From assembly GCA_963995505.1 (NCBI GenBank), contig OZ023193.1:496001-560000 (forward strand): DNA of 64,000 nt, given 5' to 3'. This DNA is from Hypericum androsaemum. Its lineage: Eukaryota; Streptophyta; Magnoliopsida; Malpighiales; Hypericaceae. The stretch's first letter is position 1; every line of letters starts with the position of its first letter. The notes beneath the pieces are model-generated. The model saw nothing but the letters and a program-made list of their open reading frames with translations. It was not told the DNA's origin and searched no databases. A program made the position numbers and the translations under genes. Shown one piece after another: positions 11,155-21,950 of the stretch.

Positions 11155-13170
11155 AAATTAAAATGTAGGATCTTAATGAGTGGCAAGGGATACCACTCTG
11201 GATTGAGCTTTTTGAAAAATGCAAAATGCCCTTTTTGATAATGATTGAAGCTAGGGTACCATTTTGTACTTACTCAATTATATGTTTAAATTATTATACT
11301 TTTTATATACTAGCAGTTGTCCGGATACTTAGTATCATTGGATTGACTATAAATTAATTCGAGTTGACTGTGACATTTGAAAGTTGATAAAAAAATTTTA
11401 AAAAAACTTAAAATAATATTTAATTATAAAAATTTAAACTTGAAAATTATTGATGAATATCAATTATTTTTAATAATTGTTGGTGTTTAAATTAATTATG
11501 TGATGGCTGATCATCTTCTCTTCTTTCTGAAGAGAGAGTGTGTCTGTCTGGGACTCGAAAAGAGAAGGGTCAGCCAGCCTGGCATACAACTAAAGCCACT
11601 CCCCACACACAACGGCTGTCTCGTCCTCGTTTGGACATATTTACCTTTCTTTGTTCACTATCGCCCTGTCGACGTCACCCCTTTTTTAACCTTCACCAAC
11701 CCTTCTCACGGGCATTACTTGCGCCGAAAGTTGGAGCGATCCGAGCTGATTTTCTTACTAATGTAAAAATATCATTAAAAATGTCATAAAATAGTACTTT
11801 AAAATGATGTCGAAAAAGTTGGTGCAACTACTACAGAACATTAATTGTTTTCCAATTTTGAACTTTTTGAGTAAAGGTGCCGCTAATTTCATTTACGGAA
11901 GTTAGAGTTGGATTCAGTAGGGACAAAATTTATCCTCACTGAAATGAATCAAGGTTTGGATTTCCAGATACGATTTTTGATGACTGTCAGATCTGTAGCA
12001 CGATTTTTAATAAAATCTGATGGTTCAAATGAAATCCCTTATGTATGGACAACTTTTATGTTGTCCTTACTCAATCCAAAACTACGGAAGTTGCATGTTT
12101 TGTCCTCAACTGGTAATTACCCAGCAACTAATGCGGCCAATTAATTAGTAAGATGAGATTCTTGTGTACATCTCACTTCACTTAAATTCGGCCAACGATA
12201 ACAGTTTTTCAGGTATATACATATAAATACTATTGGACTTTGTGATAATAGAAGGAAGCTTGTGGTCTGTAATCTCTATATTTCCCTCATCATTGCCAAT
12301 GATATTTTCATCGGCATCTGTAACAATTATTGTACATAATAATGTTGCTTCCTCCTTCTACGTATGGTTGGTTTATACCTTTTTTTTTAGAAATATGGTT
12401 GGTTATACCTTGTCCAGGAAAAACCTTGTTATTCTTTTTTTTCTGTAGAAGGCATTAAAGATTAGAACTTGAGAGTTTTCACGTGTTTACTATGAAATAT
12501 TCCATGTTTAATATTTTTGACAACTTATCCTTACTTTCTCGAGGAAATATCAAAGCCGCTTATCCTTGTTTTGTATTTTTAAAAGGGACAAGAGACAAAC
12601 ACCATTCATTCGGTCTCTATGGCAGATCGGATGTTCTATACATATTACAAAATCATTTTAGTCGAAGTTTTTATCGGCTTTAACTTCATAAGAAAAAGAG
12701 TTTGTGAAAACAACAACAGATTACGTCATCAACTCGTTATAATAGTAATTCTTAAAAAAAATTCGCTATAATACTATGTTAGAATTTCTACATCTAACTC
12801 GAAACGTCCGGACAATAAATATGTGGATATGTACACAAACACACCACAAACTTATAAACATGTTTTTTTAAGAAATTATAAACATGTATTTATTTGCGCA
12901 TAATACACAAGCCTGTAATGCTATGATATAATAGGGGTAATGAGGAGTAATCAAAATTTACAACCAAAAAAATTGAAAGATTAAGAAACAGACACCAAGC
13001 AAGGTTAAGAGAGGGACATTCTCTGGCAGAAGATTAGAACTGCGGATGTTCCCTCTGAGTATTACTTAATTAAGAAACAAAACGCTGGATTAGAGAGATA
13101 TTGGGATTAATAATTTAAGATTAGCTCTGAGAGATTACTGGGGAGTAGCTAGCCTAGCTGGTGGTCCACG
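11155..13170. other. Intergenic AT-rich region
   Basis: Only short open frames of 60-90 codons without recognisable motifs. I see no gene, RNA gene or clear transposon ends here. Confidence 0.5.
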
Positions 13171-13189
13171 TTGAACATGGATAGGCCGC

Positions 13190-14815
13190 AACCCCCACGT
13201 GGTTCCAGCTGGCATCAGTATCCCGGGGGTAAAATGTCTGTAAGGTGTTACTGTTCATGGCATATTGTAAAAATGGTGTTCGGTTTTCATGTATTGCGGA
13301 TTTGGTGTCCACGTGGGACGGGTAATTTTTTTTGTCGGATCTTGGTAAACTAGACATTACACGCGTTTGGGTTTGGTGGTAGAAGGTGATACTTTTTAAT
13401 CAATGGTCATAGGTTCGATTCCAACATCTTACAATCTTGTTTTTAATTTTTACTATCCAACATAAATATTATATTAAATAAATTAAATTGTAATAATTAG
13501 AAAAGTAATTCTTGATAGCCAAATTGGTCTAAGTTGTGATCTTTGGACCTAAGGTCATACGTTCAATACTTGACATTGATAATTTTTTTATCCCTTAGTT
13601 TTACTAAATTATTCACCCTAATTTCGTTTTAATATTAATCATTCACTAATATTAGAATAAAATTGGTCAAAATTTTTGCAACTCTCATTATCAATAACCA
13701 CCCTAAAAAATTAGATTAAAAAAAAGGGGAAAATAAGTAATTAGATTAAGTTGGCATTGTATTTGGACATGGGGTTTAAGACAAAATGAAGAAAACTTGC
13801 AATAATAATACCTGGATGGGTTTAGTCTCTTGAACAGCTTTTCGTATTCATCATCCACGTCTCATGAGCAGCCACCGAGCAAAGATAATCAGTTTAATAT
13901 TCACCAATTTTTAAAACGAAGTGATAAAAAAATTATGGTGAATATTAAATCATTCACTATATTAAAACAAAATTGGTGAATATTAAAAATTATGGTGAAT
14001 ATTAAATCACTTTGTGAATGATGGGTATTAAAATATTAGTGAATGATTAATATTAAAAAAAATTATGGTGAATGATTTAGTAAAACGAAGGGATAATAAA
14101 AGAATTGTCAAAGTCAAGTATTAAAAAACCCGATTATAATAGATTAAAAAAATTTTATAAAAAAATTATTTGACCAATTATAATGGATAAAAAATAATTT
14201 TTTAATTAAAAAACTTATTTGACCAATTACTGATTATAATAGATAAAAAATTTATTTGACCAATTACCAATTATAATGGATAAACAAACAATTTTATTAA
14301 AAAATAAGTTTTTTATCAAAAAAAGTCCAACTCAAGTATTGAACCTATAACCTTAGGACCACAACTTAGACCAAATTGGCAATGAAGAATTCGTTGTCTA
14401 TTTATTACAATTTAATATATTTTATATTATATTTATGTTGATAGTAAAAACAAGATTGTAAAAATGTTGGTAGAATGAATCGAACCAATGACCAAAGAGT
14501 GAGATGTGGGCGTCTTCACCACCAAGCCAGAAGCGCACTATGATTTTTTTACCAAGATCCGACTTTTTAAGTCGGATTTTGCCAAGAACCGACTTTTTAA
14601 GTTGGATGATAGATTCGCCAAAAAAAGTCGGATCTTGGTCATCCGACATAAAAAGTCGGATCTTGGTCCAAGATCTGACTTTTTTTGCCGTCCGTTCCAC
14701 GTGGACACCGCCTTCGCAATACTTTAAATTCGGACACTTTTTTTACAAAATATCATGAATAGTAACACCATTCAGACAAAAAACCCACTCCCGGTCGCAC
14801 CTGACGTGGGTCCCA
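13190..14815. mobile_element. Fold-back element J with long degenerate inverted arms
   Basis: The left arm (about 13.2-13.65 kb) and right arm (about 14.05-14.8 kb) are inverted relatives. GGTGTTACTGTTCATG, TTGCGGATTTGGTGTCCACGT and the GGTCATAGGTTCGATTC region each reappear as reverse complements on the right. The middle has repeated GACCAATTATAATGGATAAA-like words. The outermost boundaries are uncertain and no target duplication was identified. It encodes no recognisable protein. Confidence 0.6.
14539..14692. repeat. Cluster of short palindromic repeats around AAGATCCGACTTTTT
   Basis: Five or more copies, in both orientations, of a word resembling AAGATCCGACTTTTTAAGTC occur in 150 bases within the right arm of element J. 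One AAGTCGGAT copy with the same flank occurs in the left arm. The cluster could fold into several small hairpins. Confidence 0.65.
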
Positions 14816-15689
14816 CTCACACCACACCAACAGATGGATTGGGCAATACCCGATATCGGGTAATCCTTCCAACGGTGCGTGCCCGAATCTAATATCAGAG
14901 TAAAAAAAATATCTGATATCGGCTCGGAAATTTGTTGTTTAGTTATTTTACTATTAAAAATGCTTGCGACGGAAATTAATCAAACTTAAGAATTTCGAGT
15001 TTTGAAAATTTTCTATATTAATATTTAGTATCCCGTTAATATCAGGACATTAATGTATTTTCAAAAAAATATTAAATATAGCCGTTGGGCAAGCCGGCAA
15101 GGGGAAAGACAAAATTTCTCTTGTTTTCACGAGTGTTAGTTAACGGTCATATTTATTGATAGGTACGTATAACAAAAGGAGCAGCTCCAGTTTTTTGTGC
15201 CCGAATTAAATGATTTCAAGTGCACGAGATCTTCTCTTGCGGCCCACAAACAACCGGAAAATGACTCGCTCCGCTGTACCCCTAATTATTATTGTTCCCT
15301 CCCGTAACATCCCAAAGTATCCCATCAATTCTAGTTATTTAGTTTTCGTAGGAATTGGTCGAATAGTTAAAAAGTTTTGATGCATTTAATAAAATTTTCT
15401 GTTCAAATTGTATGGTAAAAAAATATTATTCGACAAAAATATTATTGACAGAATTATCTCTTAAAAAAGTCTGATTTAACTAGGAATAACCAATATTAGA
15501 AAAAATATGTAATAAGAACGTTAAGTTGGTCCCGAGACAGGTACTAGTTGGGCCGAAAGGGGATTCAAATTCAGTGGGACATGGATAATCCCTACTGAAA
15601 GGGATAGGGGCAATATTAGAAATACAATAATTAAAATGAATTAAAAAAAATATCAGCAAAATAATACAATTTATGAAAATACAAGTATG
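14816..15689. other. Intergenic AT-rich region
   Basis: No gene-like structure. Short frames only. Confidence 0.45.
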
Positions 15690-15995
15690 AGAATATTGGT
15701 TTTTATTTTCTCGGATATTGGTTTTCATCTTCTATGCTATTGGTTTCATTCTACTATGATATTGGTTTTCATCTTCTATGTTATTGGTTTCATTCTACTA
15801 TGATATTGGTTTCATTCTACTATGATATTGGTTTCATTCCACCGTGATATTGGTTTTTATCTTCTCCAATATTGGTATCCCATTATAAGTAAAAATATAT
15901 ACCATTTGAAAGTATTAGTTTCATTCTTCTTGAATATTGGTATCATCGTTCTAGGATATTGGTATCATTCTACTTTAATATTGGTATCTTTCATC
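15690..15995. repeat. Degenerate minisatellite with unit GATATTGGTTTCATTCTACTAT
   Basis: About ten or more tandem copies of a variable 18-24-base unit built on ATATTGGTTTC or ATATTGGTATC followed by a pyrimidine-rich CATTCTAC tail. Copies at the left are longer and alternate TTTTCATCTTCTATG with TTCATTCTACTATG, and copies at the right are more diverged. Confidence 0.75.
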
Positions 15996-17094
15996 TATGA
16001 ATTTTTGCTAGAATTTTAAGCACTAAGTTCAAACAACAACCAAACACCAACATAAAGTTCCAATCTTTAAATACAAAATCATCAGAACCACATGAAATCG
16101 ACCAATCCAGCAATAATCAAAGTCGAAACAGCATATGGGTCATTTCTTTGGGATTATATAAGAAAATGGTGGAACCCTAATGAGTATGTTTGGATAAAAA
16201 CTCGAAAATACCCTCAACAGATTCTGAACATCAGATCTGTAAAAAAAGAATTTGATCAAATCTAAAGGCTCATATTTAGTCCATACCATAGGGATGATTT
16301 TTATGTAGTCCCCTTGAATCCAAATCCGCCGAAAGGGTGTATTCGTGGTGCCAAAATTAGAATTTATGGAATCCGTCATACTCGATCGATATTTCATTAT
16401 TGCAAAAAGAAAGGCTAATAAATTCGAGATGCGTTTTCCTTGAGCAATTATTGTGCTAAATCTCTTTTTTTTCAAGGACCAATCTTTATGCCAAATCTGC
16501 CCCCAACGGATAAGTACTGCCCGAAATTAATTACAAAATAATTGATAAGATATCATAGATAATACTGGGCCACCATCTACTCTGCATTTACGAAGTAGAT
16601 TTGTGGTGACATTAGCGGTTTATTTTACGGCTGATTTGAAATCAATTCAATCTCTATATTCATGGTGAAAGCAAATAGAAACAATTTTCAACTTTCATGT
16701 TTGCAAAAAATAGAAGTTTGGATTTGATTTGTATCTCTTCATTGAAAATATATTTAAGTAAGGTTATAATAGACATTTACGCACAAATCCTCATTTTAGC
16801 TCTGCGAATCCTACAATTATGAAAATGAATATTTCTTTTCTCAAGTTTGAATAGAATTGGATTCAATTTTCTACACAAAATTGGTTTCAAACATGTCACT
16901 CTAACTTAAACTTGGAAAATAAAATCCAATTTCTATTTTTAAGGTTTTCAAACAAGCTCTTAAAGTTATAATAAAAATGGTATTGAGAGTCCCGCACTAT
17001 TAGATAATATTTTAAAATAATTCTCTTAATAATATTATTTTTATTATTGTTTACGTTTATAAGACAAAATCTATATTCAAACGTTAGGGCCATT
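15996..17094. other. Intergenic AT-rich region
   Basis: A 111-codon open frame on the minus strand (16140-16475) has no family signature and AT-rich composition; I do not call it a gene. Nothing else is seen. Confidence 0.45.
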
Positions 17095-17103
17095 TTTATA
17101 TTA

Positions 17104-18041
17104 GAGATAATTAATGAGAGAATCCTAGGGTATAGTCAAATAGACTCTGAGGACCTTGTAGTTTCTCTACTAATTACTGAGCCCCTATAGTTTAGTTATT
17201 ATTATATATTCCGATCCTTGGCTGATGTCAACATTTTTCCTTCCTTTTTTTGTCATGAAAATGACCTTTATGTCCTTATACAAAAAAAATCATCTTCTTT
17301 CTCAAGAACACCAAAAAATACAAAGAACACTCAATTAAAAATCAAACCAAGAACCCTATGCAGACATTAAGCGAATTAATTGAAGACAAACAGCCACCAC
17401 CTAATGCTGCTCCCTGCCCGGAACCACCCGTCTAGCTGGAGACAAATCGAAGCGATGGGTCAGAGACCGACCCACGACCCGATCCCTTCCCGGCCCAAAA
17501 TTCTACTCGGGTCGGGGCCTAACCCGGGGGAATTCACCCTAGGGGAGCTCCTGACCCTCCTCCCACTAGACCTGTCCTCCTCGTTGGTGACGGTGGATGA
17601 TGAAAGCTCTGATCTTGCCAGCTCTGAGACGACATCGTCAACCAAGTCCGAGTCTTTGAGATCCGCAACGTCGGCGTCTGATACTGGCGTCTTGGTCTCG
17701 CCGTCGCCGGCGCTAATGTCGGGCTTTGGACTGACGATAATGGGCATAGGCGTCTCAGAGAAGAAATGGGTTCGATGTTGAATTTAGGATTGCGGTGAGG
17801 TTGGGGAAGATGAAACGGAGAAGAAAATCTTATTTACTTTGATTTTTATTTTTATTTTTTAGTGGGAGGGGCATTTTGCTCTTTTCAAGTGACAAAAAAA
17901 GGAAAAATGATTGCTGACATTAGCCAAGGATCAAAATGTATAATAATAACCAAACTACATGAGCTCAGTAATTAGTAGGAAAATTACAGAATCATCAAAG
18001 TCTATTTAACTATACCCTAGGATTCTCTCAGTAATTATCTC
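17104..18041. mobile_element. Mutator-like non-autonomous element F with perfect 9-bp TSD
   Basis: The left end GAGATAATTAATGAGAGAATCC and right end are inverted repeats, with similarity of roughly 150 or more bases per side. Flanks 17095-17103 and 18042-18050 are both TTTATATTA, a perfect nine-base target duplication. The start GAGATAATT is also the terminal sequence familiar from Mutator elements. The GC-rich interior (17455-17780) has open frames on both strands (about 95-130 codons) and could be captured exonic DNA, but I cannot identify the source. No transposase is encoded. Confidence 0.88.
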
Positions 18042-18081
18042 TTTATATTATGTTTGATTAAGATATTTAAATATTCAGGAC

Positions 18082-18242
18082 ACAAACGAAATCCCGGCCC
18101 ATTGAAACAAATGGGTTTTGTTCACTTTATAACAAACGAAATCCCGGCCCACCGTTAAACCCTAACTTGCAAGTAAATTTGCCACTTCACAGAATAACCT
18201 AGGCTCCTCTTGTTCGATCGTTTTCTTTCCAAGTGAATAATA
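18082..18242 (+). promoter_or_regulatory. Promoter of the coiled-coil gene with telo-box and site II motifs
   Basis: ACAAACGAAATCCCGGCCCA occurs twice (about 18082-18102 and 18132-18151), each ending in a GGCCCA site II-type core. It is followed by AAACCCTAA (about 18157-18165), a telo-box. This pairing is known from promoters of genes linked to cell growth, translation and organelle biogenesis. The sequence lies immediately upstream of the ATG at 18243. Confidence 0.5.
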
Positions 18243-19355
18243 ATGGTCTGCATTCACCAAAAGAAGAAAAGGATGGGTCACAGCTCTAGGAAAGGATGGT
18301 TTGAGGCAACCATCGAAGTTCTATTCGGGGCGATCGGTGTCACTTTGCTACCTTATCTGATTGTACGTCAATCTTCTTTGAACATATGATTTATCTATAT
18401 ATCTATATATATTTATATATATATATGGCCTTATGAATTAATTACTTCATATATGTTATATATTATATGTATATATATACAGCTCAATAGGAATCAGGTA
18501 TATTTTTTTTCTCAGCAACAATCTCAAGATTATCAGCGGGTTCTAGTTGATATTATGCCTTGGTCCGAATTGTTGTATTGGTCTGGATTATGCAAAAGTA
18601 CGGATCACAAGAAGTACTATTGTACTTGCATGGTCTTAGACTAATTGGTCCTCTAGGGATTTTAGCAACTCTCTAGCAACATTTTTATCTCATGCTTCCT
18701 GGTGTAATAATACTTCAACTGGTACCCGCTGAAGTTATACCAAGTTAATCCTGCCCGATTCGATGAATTACACATCATATTACATTAACACTAACTTAGA
18801 GTTGGTTGGAGTAGCAAAATACTTCATTTTGAAAGCAATATCTGGTGCTCGAAACCACCATCTTAACAGAAGGTTATGTGTTACCAGGGAAGTGAGATTG
18901 CAAACCAAATATTCAACAAGGACAAGGACACCAACGAGGAAGAATCTACACCGAAGGAGCCAGTCGATTATCCGAAGCTTGATGATGAGGAGGAGGTTGG
19001 AAGTGATCGTATCGAAGAGGGAAACAGCACAGACGAGGACCAAGGAGAAGCAAGCGTCCGTTTATCTCAAAGTTTTGAAGAATCGAGATCAATCAAGTAC
19101 TATGATGATGCCTTTGGAAAGGACCAGGCACTTTGCGACCATCTGCGGAATTGCAGGACCTGCATTGAGAGGTGGGACGAGACGTGCAGCTGGTTGATGG
19201 AAGAGAACAAGAAGCTTCAGGAGCTGACGGTCCAGCTCGGAGAGAGGTGTGCCGGACTGGAGCAGGAGAAGGTCGATATCCTCACCGATCTCCACGCCAC
19301 CAAGGCCACCGTCGAGCTCTACAAGGGTTCACGACTTCGAAGGAAGCTTGATTGA
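18243..19355 (+). CDS. Hypothetical protein with N-terminal membrane segment and C-terminal coiled coil
   Basis: I do not recognise this family. Exon 1 (18243-18362) encodes a basic N-terminus (HQKKKRMGHSSRKGWFEA) and a hydrophobic stretch (ATIEVLFGAIGVTLLPYL). A 15-base micro-exon at 18483-18497 fits the phase but is optional. The last exon (18888-19355) encodes an acidic region (DDEEEVGSDRIEEGNSTDED), a Cys/Trp-containing segment (CDHLRNCRTCIERWDETCSW) and a coiled coil (LMEENKKLQELTVQLGERC onward), ending RRKLD. The total is about 195-200 residues. If 18497 is not used as a donor, the second exon reads through to a stop near 18644, giving a shorter alternative product. The promoter has telo-box and site II motifs. 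Exon joins are inferred, and the gene could be partial. Confidence 0.5.
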
Positions 19356-19591
19356 TTAGGGTGCTCCATTTGTTTTACTGTGCCTAGGTTGTTCTTGCAT
19401 GTTAACCTTATTTAGATTTCTTAGGAAGTGACCTATACTTAATAATATTATGAAGCAAGAGTTGCACATGATGCAAAAGGGCGAAACCTCTGCAGAATAC
19501 ATAGCCAGTGGTTCACAATAAAGACAGTATATATGTGTTGGTTATCAACTGAAAGGCCTTCTAAGAGAACAGCACCTTCAAGTTATGTGCT

Positions 19592-21950
19592 TCACAGCTT
19601 CGAAACGGGTAAACCTGCGATCAATTGAGCGGATGAAAGTGAAGACATGGTCTGCAAACTGACAAGTGCCAGGGTCACTTGAGCGGGAATTCATACGTAC
19701 CCAAGGCCTTTGAATTGACGATACTAGGAGACGCAGCCGGCGGAGGAGCATTTTCGTTCAAGAATGGTTCGATGCGATTGGAATCCCCCCAGACTGGATA
19801 CCCTTTTATCTTTCCCTGCAATATGGTCACAGAGAGAGATGATCAGAGGAATCCAAGAGTTATCACCTGAACTAAACACAGTGGCAGCTGAATGGTGGCT
19901 ATGTTTGAGTGTTTTAAACGCCATACCAGAACGTTAAGGGCGGCCAGAGTCGCCATCCCTTCGCGTGTCCACTGCAAAATTGAGGCAAAAATCAGCGTCT
20001 ACCCGTCATCTACAGGCTACCAACCAGTTAATAATTCATGTAGTTGCTGATTGGTAGTACGAACCTTGGATGCAGAAGCAATATGAGGTACCACAACGGC
20101 ATTCTTCATATCAGCCAACCCAGGCTTCATAAAAGGTTCATCCTAATACATAGAAGTGGATTAACGGAGACATATCAAAACTGAATGCATGCCACTCTCC
20201 AGTGCAGAAGGAGAATTCAACTACCTCAAACACGTCGAGACCAACTCGAAACATTGGATTATGCTTCAAATGCTCCACAAGAGCTACCTCATCAACAACA
20301 GGTCCTCTGCTGCAATTTATAAGGACTGCCTCCTGAAGATACAAAATGTTATTAATCTCCGCTCCACGATGAAACAGCAAGACAATGGTATTCTTTTTTC
20401 AATTTACCTTCTTCATTGTTGCGAGGCTTTCTTTGTTGATGAGATGATAGGTAGTTTTATCCAATATTGGATGCAGACTTATCTAGAAAGAAAATTCAAA
20501 GTTGTTAATTAACTTCAAATCAAAGCAGCAGCATTATGACGAAAGAACATCGAGAATATTTGTTTCTCGGTGAAATAGTCCTACCACATCAGCCTCGCGA
20601 AGAACTTCATTCATGGAGGATGCTCTCCTCCAGGTAACTGGCCGCTCGCCGTTGGCTTTCAGGAATTCCCCATAAGCTGCAATTAAGAGGAACATCACCT
20701 TAAGAACATCAGGAAAACGGAGGTATATTGACTGTTAATGGGTTGGCAGAGTCATGCCTGTGACGAACTTCTCTAAGCGTGTGGCTTGATAAAGATCAAA
20801 GTAGATGAGATTCATCTTGAACCCTTCAATCTGCCATGAAACGTTCACAAGAATCAGCAACTACCAGATACCAATTCTTAAGTGTACTTGACTCTTTCTT
20901 TCTTGCATTCAACAGTCTCTGATCATTAACTTCTGAGGCTGTGATTTTGGAAATATATTGACAGAATTGGGCCAAGTAAAGTACATTACCATCATCCGGG
21001 CATATGCAGAACCGATACGACCAGCTCCAATAACGCCAACAGTCTGACCTTTCAGCAAGTTCCCCACAAACCTATAGTAGAAGCAGAGCAATCTCATCAG
21101 TTTCCATTGATGAACAAGCAATGATACCATTGTATTGTTGTATCATGTGTAACGGTTCTCACAAATGAGGAAGCCATCCATCGTAAAGTCCGGCCCTCAT
21201 GAACTCATCGGCTTCCACGATGCGCCTGGCCGCAGCCAGCGACAGCGAAGCTGCCAGCTCCGCCGTTGTCTCCGTGAGAACACCCTGCTCAAGACAGCAG
21301 TACAGTAATCAGCTCAACATCTGCCTAACTTGGTTGTTCGAAAAGGACGGACGAAACCGAAAAATCGATGAAGTAGAAGAATAAGCACAACTTACAGGAG
21401 TGTTTCCAACAGCAACACCATACTTATTAGCAGCATTAACATCAACATTGTTGTAGCCAACAGCCATGTTACTAAAAGCCTTGCCTCCTGCTCTACTCAG
21501 AGCCGAAAATAGCGCCTCTCCCCAATCTTCAGTCAACTGAAACCCCACAAAAGAATCAACATAAAAGCCGAAACATGGGAATTCTACTCTCGTATTAAAT
21601 TCTAACATGGTACCAGAACAGAACAGACCGATAACTCACCTGACCGATAACTCCATCGCACTTACTGCCAATGAGAGCGATAATGTCCTCAACAGACAGA
21701 ATGGTTTTCTTCTCGGTGCATATCTAAACAACCAGAAGAAAACCATCAAACTTGACGTGCAAGAAAGACATATAATAACTGTGCTCGATTCTGAATGCCG
21801 AAGATTTAAAGAAAACAAGGGTCACACCTCAACCCGGCAATCTTGGTCGATGAGGAGATTGATCCAGCGAGTTCCGGGCATGGGTTTGGTGCTGATGACC
21901 CTGTACCTTCCATTAGGATTCCAAACTTCAATGGAGACTGGCTTAGCCAT
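19592..21950 (-). CDS. HPR1: Peroxisomal NADH-dependent hydroxypyruvate reductase
   Basis: Thirteen minus-strand exons were joined (21950-21828, 21723-21640, 21536-21396, 21284-21163, 21071-20990, 20830-20758, 20676-20585, 20482-20408, 20332-20225, 20142-20065, 19971-19927, 19815-19701, 19614-19592), giving exactly 386 residues, the typical HPR1 length. The dinucleotide-binding motif is G172-A-G174-R-I-G177. The D-2-hydroxyacid dehydrogenase catalytic residues are visible as Arg273 (NCSRGPV), the acidic residue in DVFEDEP (about 300-302) and His320 (VPHIASAS). The C-terminus ALGLPVSKL ends in the PTS1 signal SKL. The enzyme reduces hydroxypyruvate to glycerate in photorespiration. Intron 6 appears to begin with GC rather than GT. 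Retention of the last intron would replace LPVSKL by TYEFPLK and lose the peroxisomal signal. Confidence 0.97.

Noticed and set aside
16140..16475. 111-codon minus-strand frame
   Set aside because: AT-rich, no family pattern, no splice context or neighbouring exon.
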